Origin: G963422745 sp963422745
GTDB lineage: Bacteria; Actinomycetota; Acidimicrobiia; Acidimicrobiales; Aldehydirespiratoraceae
Reading direction: 5' to 3'
DNA length: 64,000 nucleotides
Assembly (NCBI GenBank): GCA_963422745.1
Contig: OY730477.1
Location: 2,108,001-2,172,000 of the forward strand
The translations under genes and the position numbers were made by a program. Below are positions 55,179 to 64,000 of this stretch, one piece after another (the stretch's first letter is position 1; each line of letters opens with the position of its first letter). The notes under the pieces were generated by a model. It saw only the letters and a program-made list of their open reading frames with translations. It did not search any database and had not been told where the DNA came from.

Positions 55179-58100
55179 GAGCCTTGGCGCGCTCAAGCAA
55201 CTTGGCGACTTGAAGGATCACCTTTGTCTGCGCGAACTGCTGTGCATGGTCGCGAAACGGTTCGATCAGGTACCTGACTGTCGGCTCGCTTGATGGATCC
55301 TCAGGTACCGACGCGATTGCCAGCCGCCAACGTTCGGGGTTCGTTTTCGCCTTTTGGACCTGCGGGGTCGAGACGCTGATCTCGGTGGTCTGGGGAAGGT
55401 GGCTCTTGACCTCGATGAAGTAATGCATGCCAGTTTCGGGATCGACGGATTCGATGTCGAAACCGGGATTGCTGTGGGTTTGCGGTGTCGGCACCCGTCC
55501 GATCGCTTTCTCGGCCTTACATACCGCCATTACACCCCGGCGGTCGGTTTCGGCTCTGTCGGCCTCAGCTTCGGGATCGGGCGAGTTGCCAGCCCAGACA
55601 TCCAAAAGGCCCTGAGGAACGATGAGCGCCGCGCCTGCGATGGTGGGCGGATTGCTGGCCAGGCTGTCCTGTAGATCCAGTTCAAGCCGACGGCGAGCCA
55701 GACGATCCGCTAACCTCTCGGCACGGTCCTTGGCACGCGCAGAACTGATCTTGGGCTTGCGTCTATCGGTTTCTTTCTGCTTCGCTTCCGCCGATTGCAT
55801 GTCCCAGTAACGGATCTCCGCATGAAGCCGTTTCCTAACCGCTTCACGAGTCCTGTGGACCCGCTGCTTGGTGAGGACCGCACATTCCTCAAGATGCTTG
55901 CTGGCTAGATGCTCGATGGCCCAGTTCCTCGCCGCGTCCTCCGCTGAGGAATCAACCCAGGTGAAATCAAGCCGGTCTTTGATCTGATGTAGCTGCTGGT
56001 CATTAGCGGGTGCGTAAGCGAGGTAAGGTTCAATGTGGCTCTGCACCCGGTCGTGTCGGTCGATCTCGACATAGTGGAACCGGCGGCTTATGACCAGTGG
56101 CTGACCATTCACCTGGCGACCGTCAGTCACGCTGTGGTCAATGTAGACCAGCAGCCGCGGCTCAGTGGAATGGTCCTCGGGTGCGATCAGGGTCGCACCC
56201 CGCTGCAGCGTGCCAGCGTGCTCGGCTAGAACCTTGTCAACAACGGCGATGAGCAACGGCGAGCCCGGCGATATTAGTTCAGCCGGTTTGTGCCCCTTTG
56301 GTTGTATGCGTTGCTTGTCGAAAGTCACCCTAAAATAGCGCTCGTGCACCTCCCCCGGCTGGGTGCCGCCGGATCGCAGCGCTGCGGGGACCCAGCCGAT
56401 CTGGAACCGACCTGCTTCGCGGAGGTGGATCGTTCCCCCATACCTGCGGAACGCCTCAATAAAGAACGCCTCCACGAACCAGGGCTGCAGCTTGTGAGCC
56501 CGCGCACTTTCCATACGGTCCCGGACTGCGCCGGTGGTTTGTTCTTCGAGCGGTGTCGCCACCACCAGCGACTCCTCGATCAGAGTCGTAACCTGAGCAC
56601 CGATTCCGTCGTCGATTACCTGGTCCATGTAGGCGCGGTGTTCGGGGTCGCCCTCGTCACGGATGGCTCTGATCAGCAGTTCACGAAGCGACTTGTTTAT
56701 CGCCGAATCGCCAAGCACGTCATAGACCTCATTGCCGTACACCTTTTTCTGCTGCTCGATCTTTTCGAAGAGACGTTCGAATACTTTTCCTTCGCGGGTG
56801 TTGTGCGCTACAAGATTCCAAAGAAAGCACGGGCGTTGCTGCCCTATGCGATGAACCCGGCCGAACCGCTGTTCGATTCGGTTGGGATTCCAGGGCAGGT
56901 CGTAGTTGACCACCATGTTGGCGATCTGCAGGTTCACACCCTCACCAGCGGCGTCGGTCGCCACGAGGATCCTCGCCAGCGGATCGACCCGAAAGCGGTC
57001 CTGTATAGCTCTGCGTTCTTTGCGGTTGATGCCGCCGTGGATGGTAAGCACCGATTCGGGTGCGCCAAGTTCGGCTCGGATCCGCTCCGCAACATAGTTG
57101 AGGGTGTCGGTGTATTCGGTGAACACGATGAGTTTTCTGGGACCGTCAACGGAGCGGAAATCCTCCGACCGAAGCACATCACGCAACTCGGTCCATTTCG
57201 TGTCGACACGACTATTGCGGACACGGTCCGCGTTTTCGACCAAGTCGGCTAATCGGTTTACCTCAGCTTCAAGTTCGTCAACGGTCGCTGCCGCGGTGGC
57301 CGCATCCACGACCTGTTCGAGCTCGGCGTGTTGTTGGTTGTCGTAGTCCTCGTGGTCAAAGTCTTCGAGGTCTGTGAGGTTCAAACCCTTGGGGAGGTCT
57401 GTGACCGTGATCGGTTGTTTGCTGGCGGCCATGCGGCCAAGCTCTCGGGCTTGCTTGGCCAAGCGATCATGGCGGCGGCTCAAAGATTTGTAGATCGCCT
57501 CGGGCGAAGAGGCGAGACGCCGCTGAAGCACGGCCAGAGCGAACCCAACGATGATGCCTTTTCGTTTGCCCGCGCGGTTCATCTCGTCCGCGCGGTTCAT
57601 CTCGTAGCGGACGTAGTCGGTGACCTTTTCATACAGGGCGTGTTCTGGCGGTGAAAGCTCAAACTTGGGAGAAATCGCCGTGCGCTTCGGGAACAGCGGG
57701 TTTCCTTCGAAGGTTCGTAGGTTTTCCTTAACGCGCCGCCGCATCACATCGCTGACGTCGGGCATCTCGGTGTTGCGCAACCTGCCTGCAAATCGCTCCG
57801 GATCGATCAGCGTCATAAAGGCCATGAAGTCGTCGTTCTTGCCGTTGTGCGGCGTCGCCGACAACAGCAACAGGTGCCGAGTCCGGTCCCTTAGCAGTTC
57901 GCCCAGCTCGAACCTCTTGGTCTTCTTGATCTCGCTGGTGTACTGATGCGCGGACATCTTGTGGGCCTCATCCACGATCACAAGATCCCAGTCGGTCGCC
58001 TTCAGCATCTCGCGCAGGTCGTCTCCTCGTGCGAGTTGGTCGAGGCGGGCGATCAGCAGGTTGCGATCAAGAAACGGATTGCCGCTTCGTGCTGTATCCA

Positions 58101-58656
58101 TGGCCTCTCTAGACATCAGATCGAATGCGAGATTGAACTTGTCGCCGAGCTCGTCCTGCCACTGCTCCACCAGACCGCCGGGTGCGACGATCAGACATCG
58201 GGCAACATCGCCTCGCATCATCAACTCACGGATCAGCAATCCCGACATAATGGTCTTACCGGCACCAGGGTCGTCCGCTAGCAGAAAACGTAGAGGCGTG
58301 TGGTTCAGGAGATGGTCGTAGACCGCCTCGATCTGATGCGGGTAGGGATCGATTTTGGACGTGTCGAGGGCCACAAAGGGATCGTGTAGGTGAGCCCATC
58401 GCATTCGCTGGGCCTCTGACGCCAAGCGGAACGCCTCGCCGTCGGCGTCAAAGCTCCAGCGCCTCCCGGCCACTTCGTTCACATCAGCTAGATCAGATTC
58501 GGCCAGTAGCCGCTCCCCGAGCTGCCCATTGCCGGTGCGATACACGATTGTGGCCGAGCTTAGGCCATGTATCTGCAGCACCAGCACTTCAACCTCTTCG
58601 CCAACAACAATCCCGTTGAGGCGCTGGCCCGCACAGATCTCCGACAACGAGTTCAT
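55171..58656 (-). CDS. SNF2-type DEAH helicase with C-terminal DUF3883
   Basis: A 1161-residue superfamily-2 ATPase. LADDPGAGKTIMSG is motif I (usually ADEPGAGKT; Asp replaces Glu), IVDEAHKMS motif II, LLLLSATPHNG motif III, LIVFTEYTDTLNYVAERI and LVATDAAGEGVNLQ with EQRFGRVHRIGQ motifs IV-VI. The C-terminus has DUF3883 (NPGFDIESVD, YFIEVKSH), a nuclease-like fold often fused to such helicases. It would drive DNA translocation in the Hma-like defence set with the DUF1156 methylase and DUF499 ATPase downstream. A six-residue duplication EMNRAD/EMNRAG (about 353-363) comes from a small direct repeat at 57575-57605. Confidence 0.93.
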   Translation of the reverse strand: MNSLSEICAGQRLNGIVVGEEVEVLVLQIHGLSSATIVYRTGNGQLGERLLAESDLADVNEVAGRRWSFDADGEAFRLASEAQRMRWAHLHDPFVALDTSKIDPYPHQIEAVYDHLLNHTPLRFLLADDPGAGKTIMSGLLIRELMMRGDVARCLIVAPGGLVEQWQDELGDKFNLAFDLMSREAMDTARSGNPFLDRNLLIARLDQLARGDDLREMLKATDWDLVIVDEAHKMSAHQYTSEIKKTKRFELGELLRDRTRHLLLLSATPHNGKNDDFMAFMTLIDPERFAGRLRNTEMPDVSDVMRRRVKENLRTFEGNPLFPKRTAISPKFELSPPEHALYEKVTDYVRYEMNRADEMNRAGKRKGIIVGFALAVLQRRLASSPEAIYKSLSRRHDRLAKQARELGRMAASKQPITVTDLPKGLNLTDLEDFDHEDYDNQQHAELEQVVDAATAAATVDELEAEVNRLADLVENADRVRNSRVDTKWTELRDVLRSEDFRSVDGPRKLIVFTEYTDTLNYVAERIRAELGAPESVLTIHGGINRKERRAIQDRFRVDPLARILVATDAAGEGVNLQIANMVVNYDLPWNPNRIEQRFGRVHRIGQQRPCFLWNLVAHNTREGKVFERLFEKIEQQKKVYGNEVYDVLGDSAINKSLRELLIRAIRDEGDPEHRAYMDQVIDDGIGAQVTTLIEESLVVATPLEEQTTGAVRDRMESARAHKLQPWFVEAFFIEAFRRYGGTIHLREAGRFQIGWVPAALRSGGTQPGEVHERYFRVTFDKQRIQPKGHKPAELISPGSPLLIAVVDKVLAEHAGTLQRGATLIAPEDHSTEPRLLVYIDHSVTDGRQVNGQPLVISRRFHYVEIDRHDRVQSHIEPYLAYAPANDQQLHQIKDRLDFTWVDSSAEDAARNWAIEHLASKHLEECAVLTKQRVHRTREAVRKRLHAEIRYWDMQSAEAKQKETDRRKPKISSARAKDRAERLADRLARRRLELDLQDSLASNPPTIAGAALIVPQGLLDVWAGNSPDPEAEADRAETDRRGVMAVCKAEKAIGRVPTPQTHSNPGFDIESVDPETGMHYFIEVKSHLPQTTEISVSTPQVQKAKTNPERWRLAIASVPEDPSSEPTVRYLIEPFRDHAQQFAQTKVILQVAKLLERAKAPC

Positions 58657-59175
58657 TGTGTACCTTTGGCCGCCCCCATAGCGGTATCCATCAATCCCAT
58701 CGTAGGTTGAGCCTGCGACAATGGAGCCTGCGACCTCGCTGACGGCGATTCTTCAAGTAGGGCCGCCCCGTAGCTGAAGGCTACGACATGGGGCCTGCAA
58801 CCTCGGCCTGTCTCGACACCGGCCTATCTGTGGCGTTTCCCGTCGTTAGAAGAGTGGCGTTTCCCGTCGTTAGAGACTGGGGAGCCGATTTTGATGGAGT
58901 ATCGACACCGGCCTATCTGTGGCGTTTCCCGTCGGGTCCTAAGGGTTTCCACAGTCAACTGATCAGCAAAGCCCAGATCTGATTCCTAATTTTTTCAATC
59001 CTTGATCTTCAAGAATACGTCCGCTAGGCAGAACTTTCATGGCGACTATCTACTTTCATGGTGGCTATCTCAATATGACCCGCCAACTCCGTCATCAATA
59101 TTGCATTCTGCGAGCAACAACCTTCACGATCTGCCGATCCTGATCTGCCACTGCACGATCTGGTGCCGTCACCGG
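58657..59175. repeat. Gap of 519 bp with partial repeats
   Basis: CGACACCGGCCTATCTGTGG occurs at 58814 and 58903, and GTGGCGTTTCCCGTCG three times between 58830 and 58937. ACTTTCATGG and GGCTATCTC motifs repeat near 59031-59075. No gene recognised. Confidence 0.8.
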
Positions 59176-62100
59176 CTATAGACCCCTACGTATAGCTTCG
59201 GCTTCGGTTTCTTCTTCGTGACCTAAACCCTCGTATCGCAAGGCGAGTCCTCGAAAAATGGCAGCGGTTTGTGGCCATTCTACGGTGAAACGCTCGGCAC
59301 GCGAACGATACTGTTGTGCGAGGTCTTGCTCCTGCTGGCCGCCATCGTCAAGTAGTCGCTCCGACACGCCACGCCTATTGAAGACGGCCATCTGAAGTCC
59401 TCCGTTGATTTCATCGTTGCTGAGATCCTCTAGGAGAACTCGTACCTCTTGACAGGGCCATAACCCGTCGGAATCCGCCGGTGCCCCAGCTAGTGCTCGT
59501 CCTATCTGGTTATCGCCAATTGATTCGCGACCCGCTTTAAGAAAATTGTGGCGGGCCTTGTCAACCCAGTCACGAAGTATCGTTGGTTCCATATCTTCTG
59601 ATTTGACTACTCCTGGACGATTCGCCTGTTGCAGAAGGCTGTATGCACGTTGGCTTTCGAGACTCCGTTGTTCAGACGGTGGGACGTTGTCGCGTTCCCC
59701 GAACAGAAACGCTGTACGAACTACCTCAGTGAAGAAATCCGGGTCTTCGAAGAGGCGCCGAATGAGCAAAGGAGATCGCGTATCAGGATCCAACAGCGAC
59801 AGAAAGAACCACTCAATTCGTGTCACTCTCTGGATTCCGACACTGTCGCGGTGTTCCACAAGAACCCCGAGAAGATGCTTGATTCGGCTCTGATCAAGTG
59901 CATCTAGACGTAGGTTGTCTTGGTGCTCAATCACTGCCTCAAAGGCACATGCTGCGGCTTCGGCGAGTTCGACGTAATTGTCACATTCTTGAGCGCCAGC
60001 TGCCAACAGGGCAATCGCTTCAAGACCACGACCTACCGAAACTAGCCGGGAACTCGACCGTGTCGCCTGCGAGTGCTCCTGTGCGAAATCAACATAAGAT
60101 ACCTGCTGCCAGTACTGTTGTGCTACCTCTTCACCGAGAGCATCAGCGCGTCCTTCGGCCACCATTGGATCCCTGGTAGCGATCAGCATCCGGGCCAAGG
60201 TCAACGCTGTAGTTCGCGGCTTCGCCTCATCAATCAACTCATCCATCCAGGCCCAGCCACAGGCACGAAATCGTTCGCAGACAAAGCCAACTGCAAGATC
60301 TACTGTATTGGCAGTTTTACTTCCGGCAAGTGTCGCTATTTCAATATCAACTTTCGACCCGATGATCCGCGCCAGCGTCATACCCACCATCTCAGGCATG
60401 GGGATGGTTTCGGAAAAGGCGACGACACCTTGTGTTCCTTCCTCGTCAAGAATCTCCCGGACAGACCGCTCCCGGCGTTCGCGCAGTGCGGCTTGATGTG
60501 CCGGTAAATCCTCTCTTGGGTTCGTATCATCCAACACGACGATCTCCGATTTGAAGAGCCATTCATGGCGTACACGAGCACATGATGGGGCGAGCAGTTC
60601 AAGCACCTCATCAAGCAGAACAAGTTCCTCGGGAGCTATGGCTCGGGTGGAATTGTTGTATCCGCGGTGTCTGAGCAGTTTGTGCAGGGTATGCCAAACA
60701 CTGTCGCGGTCCTCAGCAAGGGCAAACCCGTCGAAGCTGAGTTTTCGGAGGTCATTAACCACTTGCTTCCTGCGCTTAGCGGGCAGCTCGGGGAGTACTG
60801 TAATCAGGGTCTTCCAACGGGTCGGGTCTGACCCGACCCGTTCGGACAGGTGTTGTGCGACATGATCGGTCGTTTGGTGGTAATCACCAAAGGTAATAGC
60901 TGATCTGTCTGATCGCCCTCCTTGGTATCTCGGACCGTCGTGAAGCACCAGAGAGTCCTTAACCAGCATTAAAACCAAGAGATCCCAACCCACCTCGGGG
61001 TGATCTTGACATATCCGATCCAACGCATTTCGTTGCTGGCGTACCGAAGCAGCAGTGCTCGGTGACAATGGAAGAAATATTTCCAACAGGCTTCCGATGG
61101 GCTTATCTGACATGCTCGCTATCGACCTATCCGAATCCTCCGACTCCGTACCAGTGTCAGGATCTAGTTCGGCTAGGTGAGCCAGCAGCCTGACCGCTTC
61201 ATGGAAGTGGTCGGGTGACCAGGCGAGCACTTCCAAAGTCCGCAGGAAATGCCTTAGCGGCGTCCGTGGCGGGTTCAAGAACAGGTACCGATCCTGCTTG
61301 TCATACAACTTCGTGGTGAGAGACGATCCAGGATTGAGGCTGCTCTTGAGAGCGTCAAGAACGACGGTTGGTGCGGCCTCGGCCAAGATCGGCAACCGAG
61401 GAGCGAGAGTCGACCATGTTGTGCAGGTTTCATCGTTGCAGGCGCGCTGCAATAGGCACGAGACGATGGAATTGGCCAGCGCGCTCCCAGTTTGGCTTCT
61501 GACTTTAACAACGTCACAACTAATGGCTAACAAAGCGAGGCTGTTCGCAACACCGTTGACGAGATCCAAGGAAAAGCGGCGGGTCACACCGTGAAGCGAT
61601 GCATCCCACCTGGCCTCGCCAGTGAGGCCCTGAATCGGTTCGGGTTCAAGCAAGACTGTCTGAACGACCTCGCCAAATGTCGTGATGTCGCTGCTGGTCA
61701 ACTGCCGACCGAGCAACTGCCAGGCGTCGCTGGGTGCCACGACGTGCCAGCGTTCATCAATGATCGCGACCATCGGATCATCGGGATCGGCTGCCTGTTG
61801 ACGGAGCTCGTCGCTGATGTCTTGATATGGGCGACCGACGAACTGTTCAACCAGGTCACGGTCACCTGAGATCGTCTCATTCCAACAGTTAGCCAGAAGG
61901 ACAAGCCGGGTCAGCGATTCCGCTCCCTGGTTGGCCCATTTTGGCCGGTGTAGCTCAGATCTGGTAGCGAGATGACGGCGAAGCGCCAACAAGCTTCGAC
62001 GAGCTAATGCTCCGAGCTCATCGGCATCCCGGGACGCACAGCCTTGTAGCTTCAGCCTCTCGGAGACGATTCGTGACGACACTGGCGGTAGAACGATGTC

Positions 62101-63571
62101 AGCGCTCATGCATCCCGGGATGTGAACGATGACATGTTTATCATCGTCCACAGCGTTGTTGTTGACATACTCCGAATGCGGGACGAGCACGATCAATCGA
62201 CCGGGACGTTCAAGCAATCTGGTTGCTGAATGGAGATCTTCAACGAACAAAATCGGCTCAATGATTCCGTGCTTTGATGCCGACTCGTCGGCCAGCACGG
62301 CCGCCACAAACGCACGTGTCTCATCCAGGCGAACATCGCCGCCGATCGTGGTGATGCGTGATCCTCGAACAGCCTCGCTCAGTTGCGTCACCTGGGTGTG
62401 ACGGCCCGCAAGGACAACCGAACGTCCAACCTGGTTATCTGTGGACTCGATCCATCGAGTCCACCACTGTTGGGCGGTGTATACGCCCTTTATCGGTTCC
62501 CTACGCTGCTCAGCCAACCAGGTTGTAGTCCACGGAGCACTCTCAAGCCATGTGGCTAGGTCATCAACGTTGAAGGCGCGCACCTGCTTCCATCGCCTTT
62601 GTTGACGCGCTTCTTCTATAAGCTTGCTTTTCTTGGTCCACGGTCGACAAATCACCTGGATGTAGGTGATTTCGCTGGTTGGCTCGCCTGAGGGGCTGGT
62701 CGTCCCTTTTTTGGTAGTCACTCTTGGCTTTGTTATAGCTGTTCTTGGCGACTGACAGTTCCCAGACCGATGTGCCCGCTGGGACGAACCGGCTCGGGGC
62801 GCTCGCGCGCACGACACCGTCGAATCCCGGCGACGACACTCCGGACTCCGCCGGGAAATTCGCCTCTTCAATGCCCACCCCAGTTTCGAACACCAGTCGT
62901 CTAATCAACAGAGGTAATTGACCGTCGGCCTTGGCTTTGTCCGCCCAGCTGAGCAAATCCTCTCGCGTGACCCGCATGTGTTCCGGCACGAATGCAACCG
63001 ATTGACGAGACGCATTCCGCAGCCCGCGCTCAAACGCGATGAGTTGATTGACGTCGCGAGAGTCCACTTGGCCGAGAATACCGCTTCCGCGAAAAGCAGC
63101 AGCTACCCGGCCCAGGTGCCGTAACGCACCGGTCTCACCAGGAAAAGCACGCACGAACGCTGCGGGTTCATCAGCTAAGCCGGTCGAAGTAAGGTGGGTG
63201 ACGGCTTCGTGTTCATGGTTAAGGATCGATCTGAAGGCATCCCGAGCGGCAAGCTCCAACGTAGGCGAGAACGGAGTTTGAAGCCTTCCCGTCTCTATAT
63301 CATCGGCCAGTCTGCGAATCCATCTCTTGACAAGGTCCCGACTAGCGAGATTCTTCCGGCCAGAGTTGCGTCTCACGACATCAACGAGGTCAAGGTAAGT
63401 TTCCGCTCGTTGGTCGCTGTCGCCGACACGATCAAGCCTTGCGGACCAATCAAGTACACGTGCCAACAGATCGTTGTCCGAATCCTGATCCGAGCCGTTC
63501 ATAGAGCCCTCTGGCGCGTCTACGGGTTCTGTTGCAGAGCGAAGTCTTCTATCGCCTGGAGTCATCGTCAA
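59176..63571 (-). pseudogene. Giant defence-type protein with restriction-nuclease-like N-terminus, one frameshift
   Basis: Two frames form one product of about 1465 residues. Frame 63571-62564 holds residues 1 to about 286, with PGFDGVVRA, VPAGTSVWELSVAKN and KAKSDYQK, the G.DG / WE(L/F) / K..DY pattern of a PD-(D/E)xK-like nuclease domain. It then loses homology at an A6 run (T6 on + at 62707-62712). The other frame goes on as GTTSPSGEPTSEITYIQV, KQVRAFNVDDLATWLE and a long helical region ending at 59176. A degenerate NTPase segment (VVLAGRHTQVTQL) follows the nuclease part but lacks a GKT. With five A the frames join. Similar large proteins sit in restriction islands; here it precedes the helicase. 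Its role is unknown. Confidence 0.75.
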
Positions 63572-63686
63572 TCAGCCTAGAAGTCAACGGGTTGAATTGA
63601 CGATGGTGAGACCATGTAGCCGTGATCGCGAAAGAGCGACGCCTTTGGGATGATATGATCGCCAACCAACTGTGTTGTCGCACGGG

Positions 63687-64000
63687 TCAGGCACCATGTA
63701 CGAGCGGCCAGCGTCTGCTGATCATCGGGGCGCCGACCTCAAAGAGTTCGTCAATATCGGGAAGCAACGCCGGATCTTGGAATACGCCCTTGCGCAGGGT
63801 CATACGAGCGTCGTCGCCAACGAAACGAACCGAGTACGCCAACCGGCGACTGTCCGGAGAGTGGTTACCGCCCGACGAATGAAGCGTCCGAGCGTGAAAC
63901 ATCACCGCATCGCCTGCCTCAAAGCAATACTCAACCACACCGTGTCTTTCGGGATCTTCGTGAAATGCTGGCGGCCCTTCGCCGAGGAAGCTTTCACGCA
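63687..64000 (-). CDS. Phytanoyl-CoA dioxygenase (PhyH) family protein, C-terminal part
   Basis: The frame is open to the right edge and reads RESFLGEGPPAFHEDPERH and then FEAGDAVMFHARTLHSSGGNHS with RRLAYSVRFVGDDA. GDAVMFH..TLH with the following N.S...R is the second half of the Fe(II)/2-oxoglutarate site of PhyH-type dioxygenases (distal His and the oxoglutarate-binding Arg). The first His and Asp ligands lie beyond the window. Substrates of bacterial members are diverse. It is separated from the defence gene by about 115 bp on the same strand. Confidence 0.88.
   Translation of the reverse strand, partial: RESFLGEGPPAFHEDPERHGVVEYCFEAGDAVMFHARTLHSSGGNHSPDSRRLAYSVRFVGDDARMTLRKGVFQDPALLPDIDELFEVGAPMISRRWPLVHGA

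Noticed and set aside
62700..62715. Programmed ribosomal frameshift in the giant gene
   Set aside because: The codons at the A6 run (CAA AAA AGG) do not form an X XXY YYZ heptamer and the needed shift is +1; an indel is simpler.
1..64000. tRNA, rRNA, riboswitch, insertion sequence or prophage genes
   Set aside because: I looked for conserved tRNA arms, transposase DDE motifs and integrase motifs and found none convincing; small RNAs cannot be excluded by eye.

Overview
The window is GC-rich DNA (about 60%) and reads as an actinobacterial chromosome. The SDR and acyl-CoA gene families, the overlapping Ppx and DUF501 pair, and TIGR03084-, TrpB2- and DUF4389-type proteins point to Actinomycetota. 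I would guess an uncultivated Acidimicrobiia-like lineage, but that is inference; no rRNA or tRNA gene was recognised to confirm it.

Layout. (1) 1-1112: a decayed PIN-toxin / DUF433-antitoxin pair. (2) 1195-6219: four overlapping genes on + (a GHKL/MORC-like ATPase, two unknowns, a cytosine-5 DNA methyltransferase). They look like one translationally coupled restriction or defence operon and abut the 3' third of a trpB2 gene. (3) 6704-13978: small membrane protein, RmuC, a broken second copy of the methyltransferase tail, a VOC protein, a lipoprotein polysaccharide deacetylase, an IMP dehydrogenase homologue and an SDR. (4) 14037-24753: a minus-strand acyl-CoA catabolic cluster (biotin carboxylase/carboxyltransferase, AtuA family, enoyl-CoA hydratase, acyl-CoA dehydrogenase, flavin oxidoreductase) resembling acyclic-terpene or leucine degradation, with a divergent TIGR03084 gene. 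(5) 25584-32949: Ppx, DUF501, MobA-like transferase, DUF4389 protein, two SDRs and a siderophore-interacting flavoprotein. (6) 32961-41466: a DNA-end-processing block NurA-like / HerA-like / SbcD / SbcC. (7) 41769-48013: a secreted streptogrisin-like protease with Fn3 domains, a lipoprotein that resembles its propeptide, an enoyl-CoA hydratase and a second lipoprotein. (8) 48104-63571: a second defence island of helicase / DUF1156 methylase / Swt1-HEPN-DUF499 ATPase (Hma-like) plus a very large protein with a restriction-nuclease-like N-terminus. (9) The 3' part of a phytanoyl-CoA dioxygenase gene at the right edge.

The most unusual signal is not a single gene. Nearly every gap, and several coding regions, carry tandem repeats of unrelated sequence. 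Many share a period of 66 bp, several with a conserved core of about 36 bp and a variable 30-bp part; one six-copy example at 54659-55023 looks like a CRISPR array. Many arrays begin with a copy of the adjoining gene's 3' end, stop codon included. In addition there are five C-tracts of 9-12 bases, all C on the + strand. One lies in-frame in the GHKL ATPase gene and another breaks the frame of the DUF1156 methylase, which suggests phase-variable defence genes, or homopolymer errors in the assembly.
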